The notes: generated by a model not told the origin, from the sequence alone. Counted from the first letter of the stretch, positions 12,496 through 56,739 are shown. The stretch: DNA of 64,000 bases from Flaccisagitta enflata (GCA_965153355.1 OZ231127.1:93124001-93188000); one strand, 5' to 3'. Numbers and translations: made by a program.

Positions 12496-12811
12496 TCTGC
12501 TTCTGCAGTTGCCAATGCCGCTTCAACAACTCAACTGCTGCCACCCCTGTCACTGCTGCTGCTTTTGCTGCCACTCCTCTCGCTGCTGCTGCTTTCACCG
12601 CCACTCCTATCGCTGCTGCCGCTTCTGTAGCAGCTGCTGCTTATAATGTCGCTGCTGCTTATGCTGCTGCTGCAAATTCTGTCACTGCTGCTGCAACGGT
12701 TGAGGTCGCCTCAGGAACCATTTATGCTGTCGACCACGCCAATATCAACAGCTTCATAACCAACACCTTTTTTGAGGCTCAAATGGGGTTTAACGGTCTC
12801 ATCAAAATACC

Positions 12812-12890
12812 AGATATAACGGCAGGATTCGAACTCCTTTCCTTCATGCCAACTCCCAGTGACTTAACCACAAGACCAGCGGAGCAACAC
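12812..12890 (-). repeat. tRNA-derived sequence, second type
   Basis: The minus strand carries GGTCTTGTGGTTAAGTCAC (box-A-like) and GAGTTCGAATCCTGCC (strong box B). Acceptor-stem pairing is absent, so it is a tRNA pseudogene or SINE head. Confidence 0.55.
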
Positions 12891-13089
12891 CAAACAGAAA
12901 AATCAATATTAGTCTTAACCATTGTGTAATGGCGGAAAATCATGATTCTGAAAAACTTGCTTTTCAGGACGAATGCGGACACGCCCTTTGTCCGTTTGTC
13001 GGTCATTTTCATTATCCTTTCGTCATCATCAGCTTTGTTGTCGTGGCTGTTAATGTATGCATCATCGTCCTCAATATCATCATCAACCT

Positions 13090-13107
13090 TATCATCAACA
13101 TTATCAA

Positions 13108-13152
<45 letters not shown>

Positions 13153-13173
13153 TGACATCATCATCATCATCGA

Positions 13174-13205
<32 letters not shown>
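13090..13205 (+). repeat. (ATC)n microsatellite
   Basis: Interrupted (ATC)n. The poly-Met/Ser/Ile frames over it are artefacts. Confidence 0.95.
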
Positions 13206-13489
13206 CTTCAATATCATTTTTGCAACTGATGCAACTGATGCAACCAATCATCGGTCGATACCTTCGGAAGATACTGAACAGTTGGCGATATCTTGGTTGA
13301 TTTGCGAGTGAGCTACGGAGGAAAGACGCAGAGTGACATCCTCTATCTTCACCTTCCCAATCAAAACGAGTTTCTGCAAGGAAAGGAAAGGAAAGGAAAG
13401 GGAGGTCTCTCGTGCGCGTGGCATCTGCCCATTCGCACAACTCTCTGATCCAATCCTTATCCGTCATGGTCAGAGTGAATTCCTCCTCC

Positions 13490-13992
13490 TTTTTGGGCAG
13501 CGTCCGTCCGTCCTTCCGTCCGTCCCCCCCCGGTTGGCCATTGAGGCCTCATATCCTCACTCTCAGGCCTGATTTAGGCCCTCTAAGCCCTCAAATTAGC
13601 CCTCCAGGCCTCAAATCAGCTCTCCGGGCCTCAAATCAGCTCTCCAGGCCTCAAATCAGCTCTCAAGGCATCAAATCAGCTCTCCAGGCCTCAAATCCGC
13701 TCTCCAGATCTGAAATCAGCATTCCAGGCCTCAAATCTGTCCCCAGGGCCTAAGGCCTGCCCCCAGACCTCAAATCTAATCTTCAGGCATAAATCTTCCC
13801 CCAGACCTCAAACCCCGCCTCAGTTACCTCTTAGGCCTGCTATATTCCCCCTCAGGACGTCTGGAAATTCCCCCCTGTGTCCTACAGGACATCGGCCCTT
13901 TGGGGCCGCTGCCCTGCTCTCACTCCACTACTTCACTTGATCACCCCAAGCAGGGCATCGGGTACCGCTGACCATGTGCGATCCTTGGATGA
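13490..13992 (-). mobile_element. Superfamily II element ending at a stop codon
   Basis: On the plus strand it starts TTTTTGGGCAGCG. It contains CAGGCCTCAAATCAGCTCTC-type 20-bp units (13,560-13,800), a GGCCCTTTGGGGCC hairpin (13,893-13,906) and the outer segment CATCGGGTACCGCTGACCAT. Read on the minus strand its outer end is AGTCATCCAAGGATCGCACA, with hairpin ATCC-AA-GGAT. The same end is present at 57,185. Its junction with the gene at 13,993 is exactly at that gene's TAG. Confidence 0.8.
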
Positions 13993-15520
<1,528 letters not shown>

Positions 15521-15543
15521 TCTAAAAATTGAGAAGGAAAATT

Positions 15544-15999
15544 TACTCAGAAGGAGAATGGAAGAAGCAAGTAATATCGGAACCTCAAAGTTCTAGGTAT
15601 CTTTTTTTTCTCGATTCTCATGCATGACTACATCGCTAACTCGTCATTGTGGCAAGAGCCAATTATCACTTGCGAGGAAAGTCTCATTTACCCTACATGA
15701 TTGCTGAGCCTAGCTTATCGATAGAGCTAATGTTGGACAACAAAATTATGCTGTAAAATTTTTTTTGGTTGAAAAAGTATACCTTTGAGTGCGGAGTCGG
15801 TTGGTCTGTTGGTTGGTCAACAAAGCTTGGAGGAAGGGCTTTCAACTCATGTATTCAAATCGGACGACTCCGCACTTTTAGTATGACTTTATATATTTAT
15901 CTCAGAGTAGAGAACTCGGACCAGGCAACCAAGACCATGGTTTCATTAAGGGGGCACTAAACAGCCATTTGATATGCTGTTTCAATAACCATTCCTTCC
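15544..15999. other. Intergenic, no feature recognised
   Basis: Short inverted GGTTGG/GGTCAA and GTGCGGAGTCG / CGACTCCGCAC motifs occur at 15,788-15,875. No gene is seen. Confidence 0.4.
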
Positions 16000-16517
16000 C
16001 CTTAAGAGACTGATATCTGGAATATAAACTAATAAAAGGATGCTTTATTGCCCATGGGTGTTGGCTGCCATGGAAACACACTTTCATGTATTCACGCTAA
16101 AGTATCAATATTTTGAAAAAAAATTTTTAAAGAACATTGTTTAAAATAAAATTTGCTACAACTTTCCAACAGTATGTTCTGTAAGAATATTGCTCGTTTA
16201 GCCGTTGCTAGGGAGCATAACTATGTGTGACAGCCCTGTGATGCTCCCTAACAACCACCAAACCAGCGATATTCTTACAGAACACACTGTAGGAAAGTTG
16301 TAGCAAATCTTATTTTAAACAATGTTCCCTCAAAAATTTCTCAAAAAATTGATACTTTAGCGTAAATACATGGAAATGTGTTTTCATGGCAACCAACACC
16401 CATGGGCAATAAAGCATCTTTTTATTAGTTTATATTCCAAATATCACTCTCTTAACTTTATTTGTCTTCCTGTAATGAATTCCCCCGTATTTCCAATTCT
16501 AGACGACATCTACTGTA
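16000..16517. mobile_element. Foldback element FB1, copy 2
   Basis: Shares both arms with 2,753-3,305 (TTATTGCCCATGG, GGAAACACA, GTATGTTCTGTAAGAAT). The left terminus is eroded; the right end ATCTACTGTA is intact at 16,517. Confidence 0.85.
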
Positions 16518-16800
16518 TCTAAAAAATAAATGGGAAAACAATGGTCAACAAATAATATTCTCAAAAGCCCAATCTTCTCTTCCGCCTAAAAATAGACCAG
16601 TAATGGTTTGTTTATTGATTTTTTTACAACCTCATTACATATATACAAATCTAGCGAATTTTCTAGCTATAGAAAAAAATAATCTAGCGAATTCTAGCGA
16701 TTTTTTAGGCCCCAACTAGCGAATTTCTATAAGCTGGAGTTCCCACCAGAGTGTGCGCCTTGACTAAGTCTTCGCGGGTGTTGCACTCACAGCGGGGCAG

Positions 16801-17312
16801 TTGGGTGCTTCACATAGCAAAAGTTGGGAGTATCCCTTCACCCTACTTAGGTAATGTGGAGGAGCAAAAATCATGAAGACGACCATTTTTTTTTTTCAAA
16901 ATTCCTTCATCTTCTGTTGTTTTGGCTTTAAAGTTTCCACTGATTTCCCAGAATTCAGCAAAATCCTGTGTAGTTTTGTTACAAAAAGGATGATTATTTG
17001 TTTTTAAAAAATCATAGTGTATGTAAAAACAAACTAAAATATCAGAACATAAGTTATGAAAGAGCAAATGAAAAGGCAGAATTGCAATTCTATGAAGAGT
17101 AGAAAATTATGGGAGCTGATTCAAACAATGTCAGCATATTGTTTTATCCCACTGCATTATGCAAATTAGGTCCTCAAAAGCAATTTTCTAAAAAACGGAA
17201 GATGAACGATTTTTGATAAAACAAAAATGGTAAGAGTCCTAAAATTGGTCACTCCATATTTGCTAAAGAAGGCGAAAAGAAATAACCAACTTTTGCTATG
17301 CGAAGCATCCAA
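16801..17312. mobile_element. Mutator-type MITE, copy 1
   Basis: 512 bp with ~26-bp terminal inverted repeats (TTGGGTGCTTCACATAGC and the inverse of TTGGATGCTTCGCATAGC). It is flanked by a 9-bp duplication, GCGGGGCAG (16,792-16,800) and GCGGGACAG (17,313-17,321), 8 of 9 matching. It is about 90 percent similar to the copy at 41,955-42,468. A 9-bp target duplication is typical of Mutator-like elements. Confidence 0.85.
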
Positions 17313-17546
17313 GCGGGACAGGGTGAATTCCTGCGCTGGGAACGATGAAGCGTGACCGATGCCGCGGAATAGCTGGTCCTGCCATTGTTCTCATTTGTAT
17401 GACGTAATCGCTGGTTGAAAACGAAATTGATGCCGCTCGGAAACTTGGCAAAATCAGCACCCGCGAACGACTACAACGACAATCAAAGCAACAATGATAG
17501 AATAACGACATTAAAGTTTTCATCGTCCATTTTGTTGTTTGATCAG

Positions 17547-36178
<18,632 letters not shown>

Positions 36179-36189
36179 GTGAGTTGACG

Positions 36190-36640
<451 letters not shown>

Positions 36641-37083
36641 CTAAGTGAGCGGAATGTTAACATCTCCAGTAACTCAGAGCCAAGTTGGTAACCAGGTTAC
36701 CAGATCTGAAAATCTGCGAGGGTCCTCTAGTAACCTGGAGTCGGAGAGGTATCTGGTATCTTAGTAACTTGCTTGTTTTCTGTGGTGGTTATTGCCCTTC
36801 AAGTTTGGTAACTTAGGGCAAAAATCTGGTAACTTCAGGGAAAATCAATCAAATTTATAATATTTTTACCAAAGACCCTTACATTTTTTCACCATTCTCC
36901 TCCTTTCTCTTTTTTTTTCTTTCTTTTTTCTGCCTTTCTTTCTTTTTTTTCTGCCTTCTTTCTTTCTTTTCTGCCTTCTTTCTTTTCTGCCTTTCTTTCT
37001 TTCTTTCTTTTCTTCCTTCTTTCTTTTCTGCCTTTCTTTGAGAGCTATACTTTCATATTATATTATATATTTCTATCTTTCTT
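36641..37083. other. Spacer with (CTTT)/(CTGCCTT) runs
   Basis: 36,900-37,040 is a TTTCTTTCTTTTCTGCCTTC-type array. No exon is seen. Confidence 0.7.
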
Positions 37084-37480
<397 letters not shown>

Positions 37481-38134
37481 TCATTTTAAAGCGAAATATC
37501 TTGCTCCTCAGCTGTGACGACATGACTGAAGCGGCCGTTGATGTAAGGCTGGTAATGAAACACGTGCGGGTAATGCTCCTGCGTCGCGTTCTCTGGGACA
37601 ATAGCGGCCGTCAGCGTCGGCCCGGCTGCTTTTTTTGTCGGTTGAAGCTCCTTGTTTCAAGTAAGCTTTGTACTCGCACTGATGTTTTAAGACCGCTGCA
37701 GTATGCCGTTTCCGGTTGAAGCCGCATCCACGTTGTTGGCTTATTCAAATTTCGGTCTCATGTCCGCGTCAGTATTTGGTTAGTTCGTCGGTCGGTCGGT
37801 CACATTCATAATTAGCCCCCTGCCACTCGCACATGACTTTACTAGCCACATCGCCGTGCAATGGCCTAGTAAAACAGTGAATAAAGTAGTGAATAGAGTA
37901 GTGAATAGAGCAGTGAATAGAGTAATTCACTAGCAAGATCAGATGATACGAGAAGGCACGGGCGCACCCTTGGCTATAATAGAAAGAAACTACGAGTAAG
38001 CTTCGTCAATCTTTTTAAGGTTTTGACCGCGGAAAGAAAGAGTGTAGTAGTTGTCAGTCTCAGCGTTGTTACGATTCGTTACCGGTTGGCTTTTTAAAAA
38101 AGAAAATAAAACATACAGAAAATATCAAATGAAA

Positions 38135-40461
<2,327 letters not shown>

Positions 40462-40754
40462 ACATCTTTGGAAAGGTCGTCAAAATCGTCAAAATGAGAG
40501 CCTTTCAATCGCTGTTGGTAAAGACGTCAAAATTGTCAGAATGAGAGCCTTTTAATCGTCGTTGCAAAAGCTGTCAAAATTGTCACAATGAAAGCCTTTT
40601 AATCGTCGTTGCAAAAGTCGTCTTAATCGTCAGAATGAAAGTCTTTTAATTGTCGTTGCAAAAGTCGTCAAAATCGGAATTTTGGGAACCAGTTACGACA
40701 TCTGACGACAAAATGGCGAATTACTAGATTTTTGGATAGCGGTGACGACGACGG

Positions 40755-40755
40755 C

Positions 40756-40844
<89 letters not shown>

Positions 40845-40846
40845 CG
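40755..40846 (+). repeat. (CAA)n microsatellite
   Basis: About 30 perfect copies. Confidence 0.97.
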
Positions 40847-41035
40847 AAGACGATAACAATGACGGGGAAGGATACCATTACCGAGCATAGCAAATGACTG
40901 TTGTTTCACTTGTTCTATTCGTCAGCAAATTTCCATAGAGAAATCGGTGCACCGATCGAGAAAGTCAACTTTCGTTTCCCAACTCTGATCTAAAATGTCC
41001 ATGCTGTGATACTGAACATAACTGTCTACTTGCCT

Positions 41036-41079
41036 ACTTGCGGACACGCAATTCTATAAACGGCTTTGTCCGTCCGTCC

Positions 41080-41127
<48 letters not shown>

Positions 41128-41299
41128 GACTGTCTGTCTGTCCGTCCGTCCGTAACTATCAAGTCTAAAAATGGAAAAACGAGCATTTCGGATACTTTTT
41201 GTGTATGTTAGTGTGTGGGATGGGGTTGAGGTGTGGATCTGGGTTGGATACCCCTGCCCAGCCGTCTGCAACGATATTGTGACCCCTGCGTCGCTTGTT
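41036..41299 (+). mobile_element. Superfamily I element with (GTCT)n
   Basis: Starts ACTTGCGGACACGCAATTCT, then TATAAACGGC, (GTCC/GTCT)n (41,065-41,150), GGATACCCCTGCCCAGCCGT, and end GACCCCTGCGTCGCTTGTT. Confidence 0.8.
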
Positions 41300-41954
41300 C
41301 TTATTCCTTTTGGATTTAAGGGATCAATAAATTCTCTAACTAGAATGAAGGAGCTGTCATGAATCTTTTCTTTGCAAACTTCTTAACATTAAAGGCAAAA
41401 AGGATTTTGTTTTTTCATGTTTTTGGTTGTTTTTTTTTTCATGATTGACAAGAAAAAAGAGAAATGTTTTTTTCTAAATTTAGCATCGCGAAATGAGAAA
41501 CTCGCAAGAGACATGACACAGACAGAGTAGAAAAAAAAGATGGATTTATTGGGAATTCTAGGCATCATACATCTGTTTTCAGCCAGACCACGAGTGACAT
41601 GAATCATGGAGCATGCCTTGCACCAGGCATGTCATGATATGCGACTAACCACAACATGGGCATTGGCCATCACAACATCGGTTACTGTGACAGGAATAAC
41701 CAAGACACGGCATCGGCAACCACATGGACATTATAACTGACGATAAACCTTGGACGCAATCCTATAACTCAGTCTTAGTATGCCATGCCATCGATGAACT
41801 GTTTTGAGTAACTCTCAATCATGACTCCGTATTATCAGAGACTAGAAAAGCTGGGTTCCGGCATAATTGACCACAACATGAATGGGAAATGCATTTTTAT
41901 GACTTATAATGAATAATTTCACTTGGGAACGAAAGCGACTTCAAGACGCACCAT
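41300..41954. other. Intergenic, no feature recognised
   Basis: No open frame or repeat that I can support. Confidence 0.4.
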
Positions 41955-42468
41955 TTGGGCGCTTCACATAGCAAAAGTTGGGAGTATCCCTTTGCCCTAC
42001 TTAGGTAATGTGGAGGAGCAAAAATCATGAAGATGACCATTTTCTTTTTTTCAAAATTCCTTCATCTTCCGTTTTTGTTTTGGCCTTAAAGTTTCCACAG
42101 ATTTCCCAGAATTCAGCAAAATCCTGTGTAGTTTTGTTTCAAAAAGGACAATTATTTACTTTAGAAAATCATTATGTTTGTAAAAAAAACTAAAATATCA
42201 GAACATAAGCTATCGAAGAGTTTATGAAAAGGCAGAATTGCAATTCTATGAAGAGAAGAAATTTGTAAAAGCTAATTCAAACAATGTCAGCATATTGTTT
42301 TATCCCACTGCAATATGCAAATTAAGTCCTCAAAAACAATTTTCTAAAAAATGGAAGATGAATGATTTTTGATAAAAGAAAAATAGTAAGGGTTCTAAAA
42401 TTGACCATTCCACATTAGGTAAAGAGGGCGAAACAAAATAATCAACTTTTGCTATGCGAAGCACGCAA
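41955..42468. mobile_element. Mutator-type MITE, copy 2
   Basis: 514 bp with termini TTGGGCGCTTCACATAGC and the inverse of TTGCGTGCTTCGCATAGC. It is flanked by a perfect 9-bp duplication ACGCACCAT (41,946-41,954 and 42,469-42,477). Homologous over its full length to 16,801-17,312. Confidence 0.92.
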
Positions 42469-42524
42469 ACGCACCATCACTGAGCAGAGAGAGAGACCGT
42501 GTCAGACCGCGTCAGAACGAGTCA

Positions 42525-43659
42525 CACCGTGTTGCCTAGCTGTGATAGGTAGGAAAAAATGCCACAGCAAAGCGACCTATTCTGGGGTGTTATATACACC
42601 TAAACGAATGTCACCATACATGAAACAAAAAATTCTGTTGGGATTTTTTCTAAAAAATGCCGTAAAAATCCGTAAAAATGGCATTTTTTTTATTACATGC
42701 ACTCAAAACCAGTGAGTCTGGTAAAAAAATGGTGAAACAATATTGATTTAGCACTGAGACACATTGCTGCAAAAATTCATATCAAGCAGACATCACTATA
42801 TAGTATTTCATGCCATAAAAAGTCATAAAATGCCGTAAAAATGGCATTTTTCACTGTTTAGTGTATTTTATAGGTTCAAAAACATTGAGTCTAGTGGGGA
42901 AATGGTTAAGCAATGTTTATTTGGCATTATGACACCCTCCTTTTGCCGTAAAATGCCGTTAAGATTGCATTTTTAAGCATTTCTTGGGTGATCATTCTTA
43001 CGGCATTCTAGGGCCTTTAATGGGAATATAGTAGACTAAATTACAACCTTAGGCTCAAAAATATTGAAATATGTTTGTCATAGGCCCAAAGACTGTTTTC
43101 TGTCAGTTTTCAAGTGAATGTTGTGCTATATGGGAGAGTGACACCCAAGAAATTCTTAAAAATGCAATTTTAACAGCATATTACGGCAAAAAATGATACC
43201 GAATGATGTCTGCTTGACTTGAATTTCTGCAGGAGTGTGTCTCAGTGCTTAATAAACATTGCTTGACCATTTTCTGACTAGACTCAAATGTTTTTGAACC
43301 CGTAAAATTCACTTAACTGTAAAAAAATGCCATTTTTACGGTAGTTTACGACTTTTTACAGCATAAAATGCTACCGGATGATGTCTGCTTGAATTGAATA
43401 GTTGCATGAGGGCGTCTTAGTGATAAATTAGCATTGTTTGACTATTTTTTGGCCCAACTCGCTGTTTTTGAGTGCATGTGCCTAAAAAATGTCTTTTCTA
43501 CAGCATTTAACGGCTTTTTACAGTGTTTTCTAGAAAAAATCCCAACAGAATTTTGTTGTTTCATATATAGTAATATCTATCAAAGTGTATATAACACCCT
43601 AGAATAGTTCGCTATGCTGTGGCATTTTTTCCTACCTATCACAGCTAGGCAACACGGTG
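42525..43659. mobile_element. Foldback element FB4, 1.1 kb
   Basis: Termini CACCGTGTTGCCTAGCTGTG and its exact inverse; the inverted arms extend at least 100 bp (GCCACAGC, TATATACACCT). The interior holds multiple copies of GCCGTAAAAATGGCATTTTT in both orientations. Confidence 0.88.
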
Positions 43660-44490
43660 GTCAGACAGACGAAAACGGCCAATGCCGACTTTAAAGGAAA
43701 TCTGAAAAACTGAAATTATGCAAACTAAGAAGAATGAAAGTTGGAAAAAAAAATCATATACCGTATGGCCTAAATTCCGTAAAAACAACAAACACAAAAC
43801 AAAACAAAATTCTTACAAAGAAAAGCATTTCCAATAATATAAGTGGGTAATGTCAATTTGGTGTCAGACACTCTTAAGATCCTTCTCAGTATGATGCCAT
43901 CTTAAAACGGTTGATTCGATTAATCTATTAAAGTATCATTCAAAGCGTTAATCAATCTCACAGAGATCAAGCCAAAACTACAACTGCAACAATCTTCCAA
44001 CATGATCAAATGCAAGCAGCGAACCCCTTCAATATAACAAATATCTAGGACAATTTTCTGATTATCTCATGTTAGAACCCATCAAACGATCTATGCTAAT
44101 GGAAAACAATTACACGAATTAAAAAATGACCTAACAAGTTTATCAGGCAGATTGTATGCCATGAAATATCAACACATTCCCAGTTTCTAGAGACCTTGGA
44201 AAAAAGGCCCCCAAAAATCGTCTTTCAATTTTCTGACATAAATCACAGAGCCCAATTGATCTATTGACAAAACTAGTAAAAATTCCATGCATAGGAATGA
44301 AGGCTCATCTTTACGGAATTTACTAAACAATGAGCTAGAAATTTAGGATCGCTTGGATAATTGTAAAACGCAATTTTGAGGATGTTCGTTTGTTCTTGAC
44401 GAAGATTCTAGTTTGTCGCAGCAGAGGGCAGCAGAGGGCGGCCCGACATTCTCTTATCTAGAGTCCAACATGTTGAGGCTCCTTAAATGA
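43660..44490. other. Intergenic, no feature recognised
   Basis: AT-rich, no repeat or exon that I can support. Confidence 0.4.
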
Positions 44491-52740
<8,250 letters not shown>

Positions 52741-53600
52741 CGTTGAAAGCTCGTGTATTGTTTTTTTTTCCGCAAAAACTCGGCAATATCATCAAAATGC
52801 AACAAGTTCTATTAGTGGATTTTTTAAGGATTGTGTAACGGTTTATTGAATTAAATGTAGATCGAGTGAGTGACTTAATGTTGTGGCCGTATTATTGTTT
52901 TAATGAGTGCGGGCAGAGTTGATCAATGCGAAAGAGATTGTTCACTCGTTTCATGCGTTCCGATGCTGTTGCTGTTGCCCCACCCAGCGCATCATCACCA
53001 TCATCATTGTTCTTTGATTCCATATATAGTATCAGGTTCTTTTTTTCCGTTTTCAGCTCACATGTTAGTAGAAATTCTTTTAAAATTCAAACTGAGGGAT
53101 TCTTCACTTCATTTTTCATTTTCTTTTTGTTTTGCCCTTGAAGGGAAACTGCAATGAGAGAAGACAATCATACGGTTCTATGATAGGAAACTAATGTGCA
53201 AGCGTTAGACGGTAAAGATGCTAGATGAGACTCGTCGCGCGTTGTCATGGTTTTGATGCAGCACGTACATATGTATTTGATGCGTATGATCTTCACCAAC
53301 GGAGCCAGTTCAAGAACAAGCCAAGTGTCGTGTTTGATATCAACTAGATTGAGAGGAGGAGAACGAGGGAGCGAGAGAGAGCGAAAGAGCGAAAGACATG
53401 ACAGAGAAACGATAAGATTGAGGTTCTAATATTTTGTGTGTTCGGCGATTTTTTGGGCTCAGCTGCTTACGCAAGATTTTTATGTTTTGGTTCTCTTTTT
53501 TGCTCTTCGACTTTTTGCTCTTTGGATTGTCAGAGTTTATGTTGGTGAATTTCCGAAGCCGATGGAAACAGATGAACATCGCAGGTTCATGAGCAACGTG
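52741..53600. other. Intergenic, no gene recognised
   Basis: Short GAGCGAGAGAGAGC-type run at 53,360. No promoter element can be singled out with confidence upstream of TPST. Confidence 0.4.
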
Positions 53601-53606
53601 TGCCAA

Positions 53607-53765
53607 TGAATGAATGAATAAATGAATGAATGAATGAATGAATTGATGAATGAATGAATGAATGAATGAATGAATGGATTTATGAACAAACGTTATGTTT
53701 TAAAGAACTAAAAGAATTAACTGATGAATGAATGAATGAATAAATGAATGAATGAATGTATTGAC
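53607..53765 (+). repeat. (AATG)n with a duplicated linker
   Basis: Two AATG arrays, each followed by TTATGTTTTAAAGAA (53,691 and 53,796), so the compound unit is duplicated. Confidence 0.93.
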
Positions 53766-54079
53766 GAGTGAATAAACTGATTTATTAACAAACATTATGT
53801 TTTAAAGAATGAGTAAACGACGAAAAGAATTAACTGACGAATGAACGGATGAATGACAGAAGTTGAATTCATTCATAGATAATACTTAATTTTACTTACG
53901 TATATGATTAAATATCGAGGACAAACAGGACATTCCGAGGGACACACAAACTGAGACAGCTCTTAATGCAAACCAGAATTATATTAACGTGGCATCTTAA
54001 TTGAGCGATTTAGGCCACATATCAAATCAAGTGCAGTAGAAACAGTATCAGGACCAAGAAGACATCATTTACCTAGTTT

Positions 54080-54310
54080 TTAGATGCGTTCATCAGAAAC
54101 GCATCTCTCTAAGAGGATCTGTCCATCCGTCCGTCCGTCCGTCCGTGACGCTTGTGCAAAAACGGCGTTGCTCGGCTCTTTTAGGCCACGGTGAGATCCT
54201 ATAGGAAATCGAATGATCATCAAATGTGTTTTGAGAGCATATTTTGCTCCTCTGTTGTTTCATCTGTCTGTTCGTCCATCTGTCTCTCCATATATGTCAC
54301 ATGTTTACAG
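54080..54310 (+). mobile_element. Superfamily I-like element, GATGCGT subtype
   Basis: AGATGCGTTCATCAGAAACG then CATCTCT (inverted ATGCGTT/AACGCAT hairpin), AAGAGGATCTGTCCATCCGT and (GTCC)n. The 3' end is not clear. Confidence 0.6.
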
Positions 54311-54359
54311 ACGGGACCCTAATAAGAGCGGAGGAGGGACCCTAAGTGTTACATGCCCC

Positions 54360-54660
54360 CCCTACAGCTAATATGGTTCAATCAATTACTACAATTGCAG
54401 TGGCGGTTGACACCTTAAGTGGATAGAAATGGCGCCACCGTTGCGATTTTTCAATTTCCACCCTGAACCCCTTCAAACCACCCCCAAAGCCCAAAAAATC
54501 GAATATTTTTTCTTCTCAAATTTTGATACAAAATAGGCCTATCCATTGAATCACGAACTCTGGGCTGGAAATTTGGCCAGTTAAGGCCCATTCCACTGAA
54601 GCACGACCTCGTGCTTCAGTGGAATTGGAATTTGTGCCACAGTGGATTGACTCTTGACAT
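54360..54660. repeat. Dispersed repeat with perfect hairpins, second copy inverted at 61,000-61,245
   Basis: CCACTGAAGCACGA-CC-TCGTGCTTCAGTGG (54,591-54,620) is a perfect 14-bp stem. GGCGGTTGACACCTTAAGTG and GGCGCCACCGTTG recur in inverse orientation near 61,110-61,160. Confidence 0.8.
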
Positions 54661-55620
54661 CTTTTCATACTGAAATTGGCCTCTTATTTACTGCAATAAA
54701 ATGCGAAGTCACTGAGGTTTTTTTTTATTGGTTGCAAATATCTTAGTAGGACTTGGAGCAAGGTCGAGAAAAGAAAATTTTTCAGTCAGTTTTTGATCAA
54801 CATTTTGCATCGAAAAGTCCACTATGAACCAAAAAAATGTTTGTATATGCTTCTTGGAGCCTAACACCATTCCCACAATGAGAAATAGTCCGCAGGTGGG
54901 CATTTTACTGCACGGAAAACAGTCCATACAACGAGGAAAGTTGGTGAATGAGTAAAATGTGCATGAGAATGATTTCATGCCATCATTTTTCTATTTTTGT
55001 CTCCGGTACAGTTATGGAACTTTGATCATTTTTTTATTCCTAATGTCGTTATAATGATGAAAACTGACAATGAAAATTTTTTCCACCATTGTTTTCACCG
55101 TTTTGTCACCCTAACCCTTTATCACCTGAGGGTGGTCGGGTGACAAAAGAAATTCTAAAAAACGCAGTAGGAAGTTTATTTTTTTTGTTTAAGATACTTT
55201 CGGTTGGAAATAAGCTATGAAATTTTTACTGTAGTCGTGGAACATGTTCAACTACTTGCATGTCAATTTTTATGGTTCCAGGCCATTTATTAGTATCGAT
55301 TTCTCTCCCTTGATTCAAAAAAACGTTGCAAAAAAGCATTTTCGAAAAAAAGATTTTTTGGCTAGTAAATAACAAATCTGTAAAATGGACAAACTTTTTG
55401 CATTTTTAAAAACATACGACGCGAGATATAGTAATTTGCTAGCGTCGCATGTTTTTGGATTTTCCATATTTTCATTTTTTATGCAAATTTGTTATTTACA
55501 GTGAGCATGGGTCAGGTGGATTTTTTTGCTCTGCCAAAAAAGCGACAAAACGAAAATAACACTCTCACATCAGCAACATTACTGGACGGACATGGCGCCT
55601 TGCATTTGATAACTGGGCTT
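54661..55620. other. Intergenic, no feature recognised
   Basis: AT-rich. 55,430-55,500 contains a short inverted TTGCTAGCG/GACGCGAGATATAG-like motif only. Confidence 0.4.
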
Positions 55621-55629
55621 GGTATTTTT

Positions 55630-55781
55630 AGTTGCGGACACGCAACTCTATAGGAGGCTTTGTCCGTCTGTCCATCCGTCCATAAGCACGAGTCGAAAAG
55701 AGAACATCTTTAGTCGTGGACAGTTGCATTTCGGCCCTTGCCCATCTGGCCGCAACTGGTGGACGTGTATCCGGCCTTGTT
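55630..55781 (+). mobile_element. Superfamily I element, complete
   Basis: AGTTGCGGACACGCAACTCT, TATAGGAGGCTTTGTCCGTC, GAGTCGAAAAG, GCCGCAACTGGTGGACGTGT, ATCCGGCCTTGTT. Confidence 0.85.
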
Positions 55782-55909
55782 AAAACAAGATACGAAGCTT
55801 TCATATCTGAATGCTTGTATGCGTGCTTGCTTAAATTTTTCTTGCTTTCATGCTAGCGGAACTCAAAAAGAACGAATGAAAACGGAAAGCAAAAGATAAA
55901 AGAGAAACA

Positions 55910-55911
55910 AA

Positions 55912-55993
<82 letters not shown>

Positions 55994-56115
55994 CAGACAA
56001 AGAAAGACAGAAAGAAAGACAGAAAGAAAGACAGAAAGAAAGAAAGACAGAAAGAAAGAAAGACAGAAAGAAAGACAGAGAGAGAGAGAAAAAAAGAAAG
56101 AATAAAGAAACTGAA
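55910..56115 (+). repeat. (GAAA)n with a (GACA)n core
   Basis: (AAAG)n, then (ACAG)n at 55,962-55,996, then mixed GAAAGACA units. Confidence 0.95.
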
Positions 56116-56190
56116 AAAAGGAAGAGGGAAAAAATGCTAGGAAAGAAAGAAAAAGAAGAAAGAAAAAAAGAAAGAGAAAGGGCAAAAAGA

Positions 56191-56615
56191 AACAAGGCCG
56201 GATACACGGGCCTAGACGGTGCGCCGGGCGTTATTATTCTAAGATTTATCTCTAGCTCCATCAGACCTTTCCCTAGCCCTATCAGACCTATCCCTAGCTC
56301 TATCAGACCTATCCGGAGCTCTATCAGGCCTATTCCGAGCTCTATCAGACCTTTCCTGAGCTCTATCAGGTCTATCCCGAGCTCTATCAGACCTATCCGA
56401 CCTATTACCATACCTATCCGACCTATCTCCAGCTCTATCAGACCTAACCTTAGCTGATTAATTTAGTGAATGAAATGACGAGTATCAACAGTGATGAACG
56501 AAATCAGTTTTCAATTGATTTCAAACATTTTTAGTAGTTTTTCATTCGAGTGTGACCGACGGACGAACGGACGGACGGATGGACAGACAAAGCCTCTTTA
56601 TAGAGGTGCTATGGC
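56191..56615 (-). mobile_element. Superfamily I element carrying a 20-bp CTCTATCAGACCTATCC array
   Basis: Starts AAACAAGGCCGGATACACGG. About ten 19-20-bp AGCTCTATCAGACCTATCC units lie at 56,255-56,455. It ends with GTGTGACCGACGGACG and AAAGCCTCTTTATAGAGG. Confidence 0.65.
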
Positions 56616-56739
56616 GTATGTGAGAATCATCCTAGCATATTTTTGAATCATAGGTACTATGGCGCACCTAAAAAATGGAAAAAATAACCAATGGAACCAA
56701 TGAAAATAGAAGAGAAGTGAGAAATACGGAAAGAAAGAA

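Noticed and set aside
13012-13467. Minus-strand open frame MTDKDWIRELCEWADAT...
   Set aside because: The first ~25 codons look protein-like, but the rest is non-conserved and runs into (ATC)n. I see no splice partner linking it to the gene at 13,993-15,520.
37501-37719. 72-codon open frame upstream of the Pro/Gln-rich gene
   Set aside because: It starts from a non-ATG codon and shows no splice sites or recognisable motif; it could be promoter-proximal sequence.
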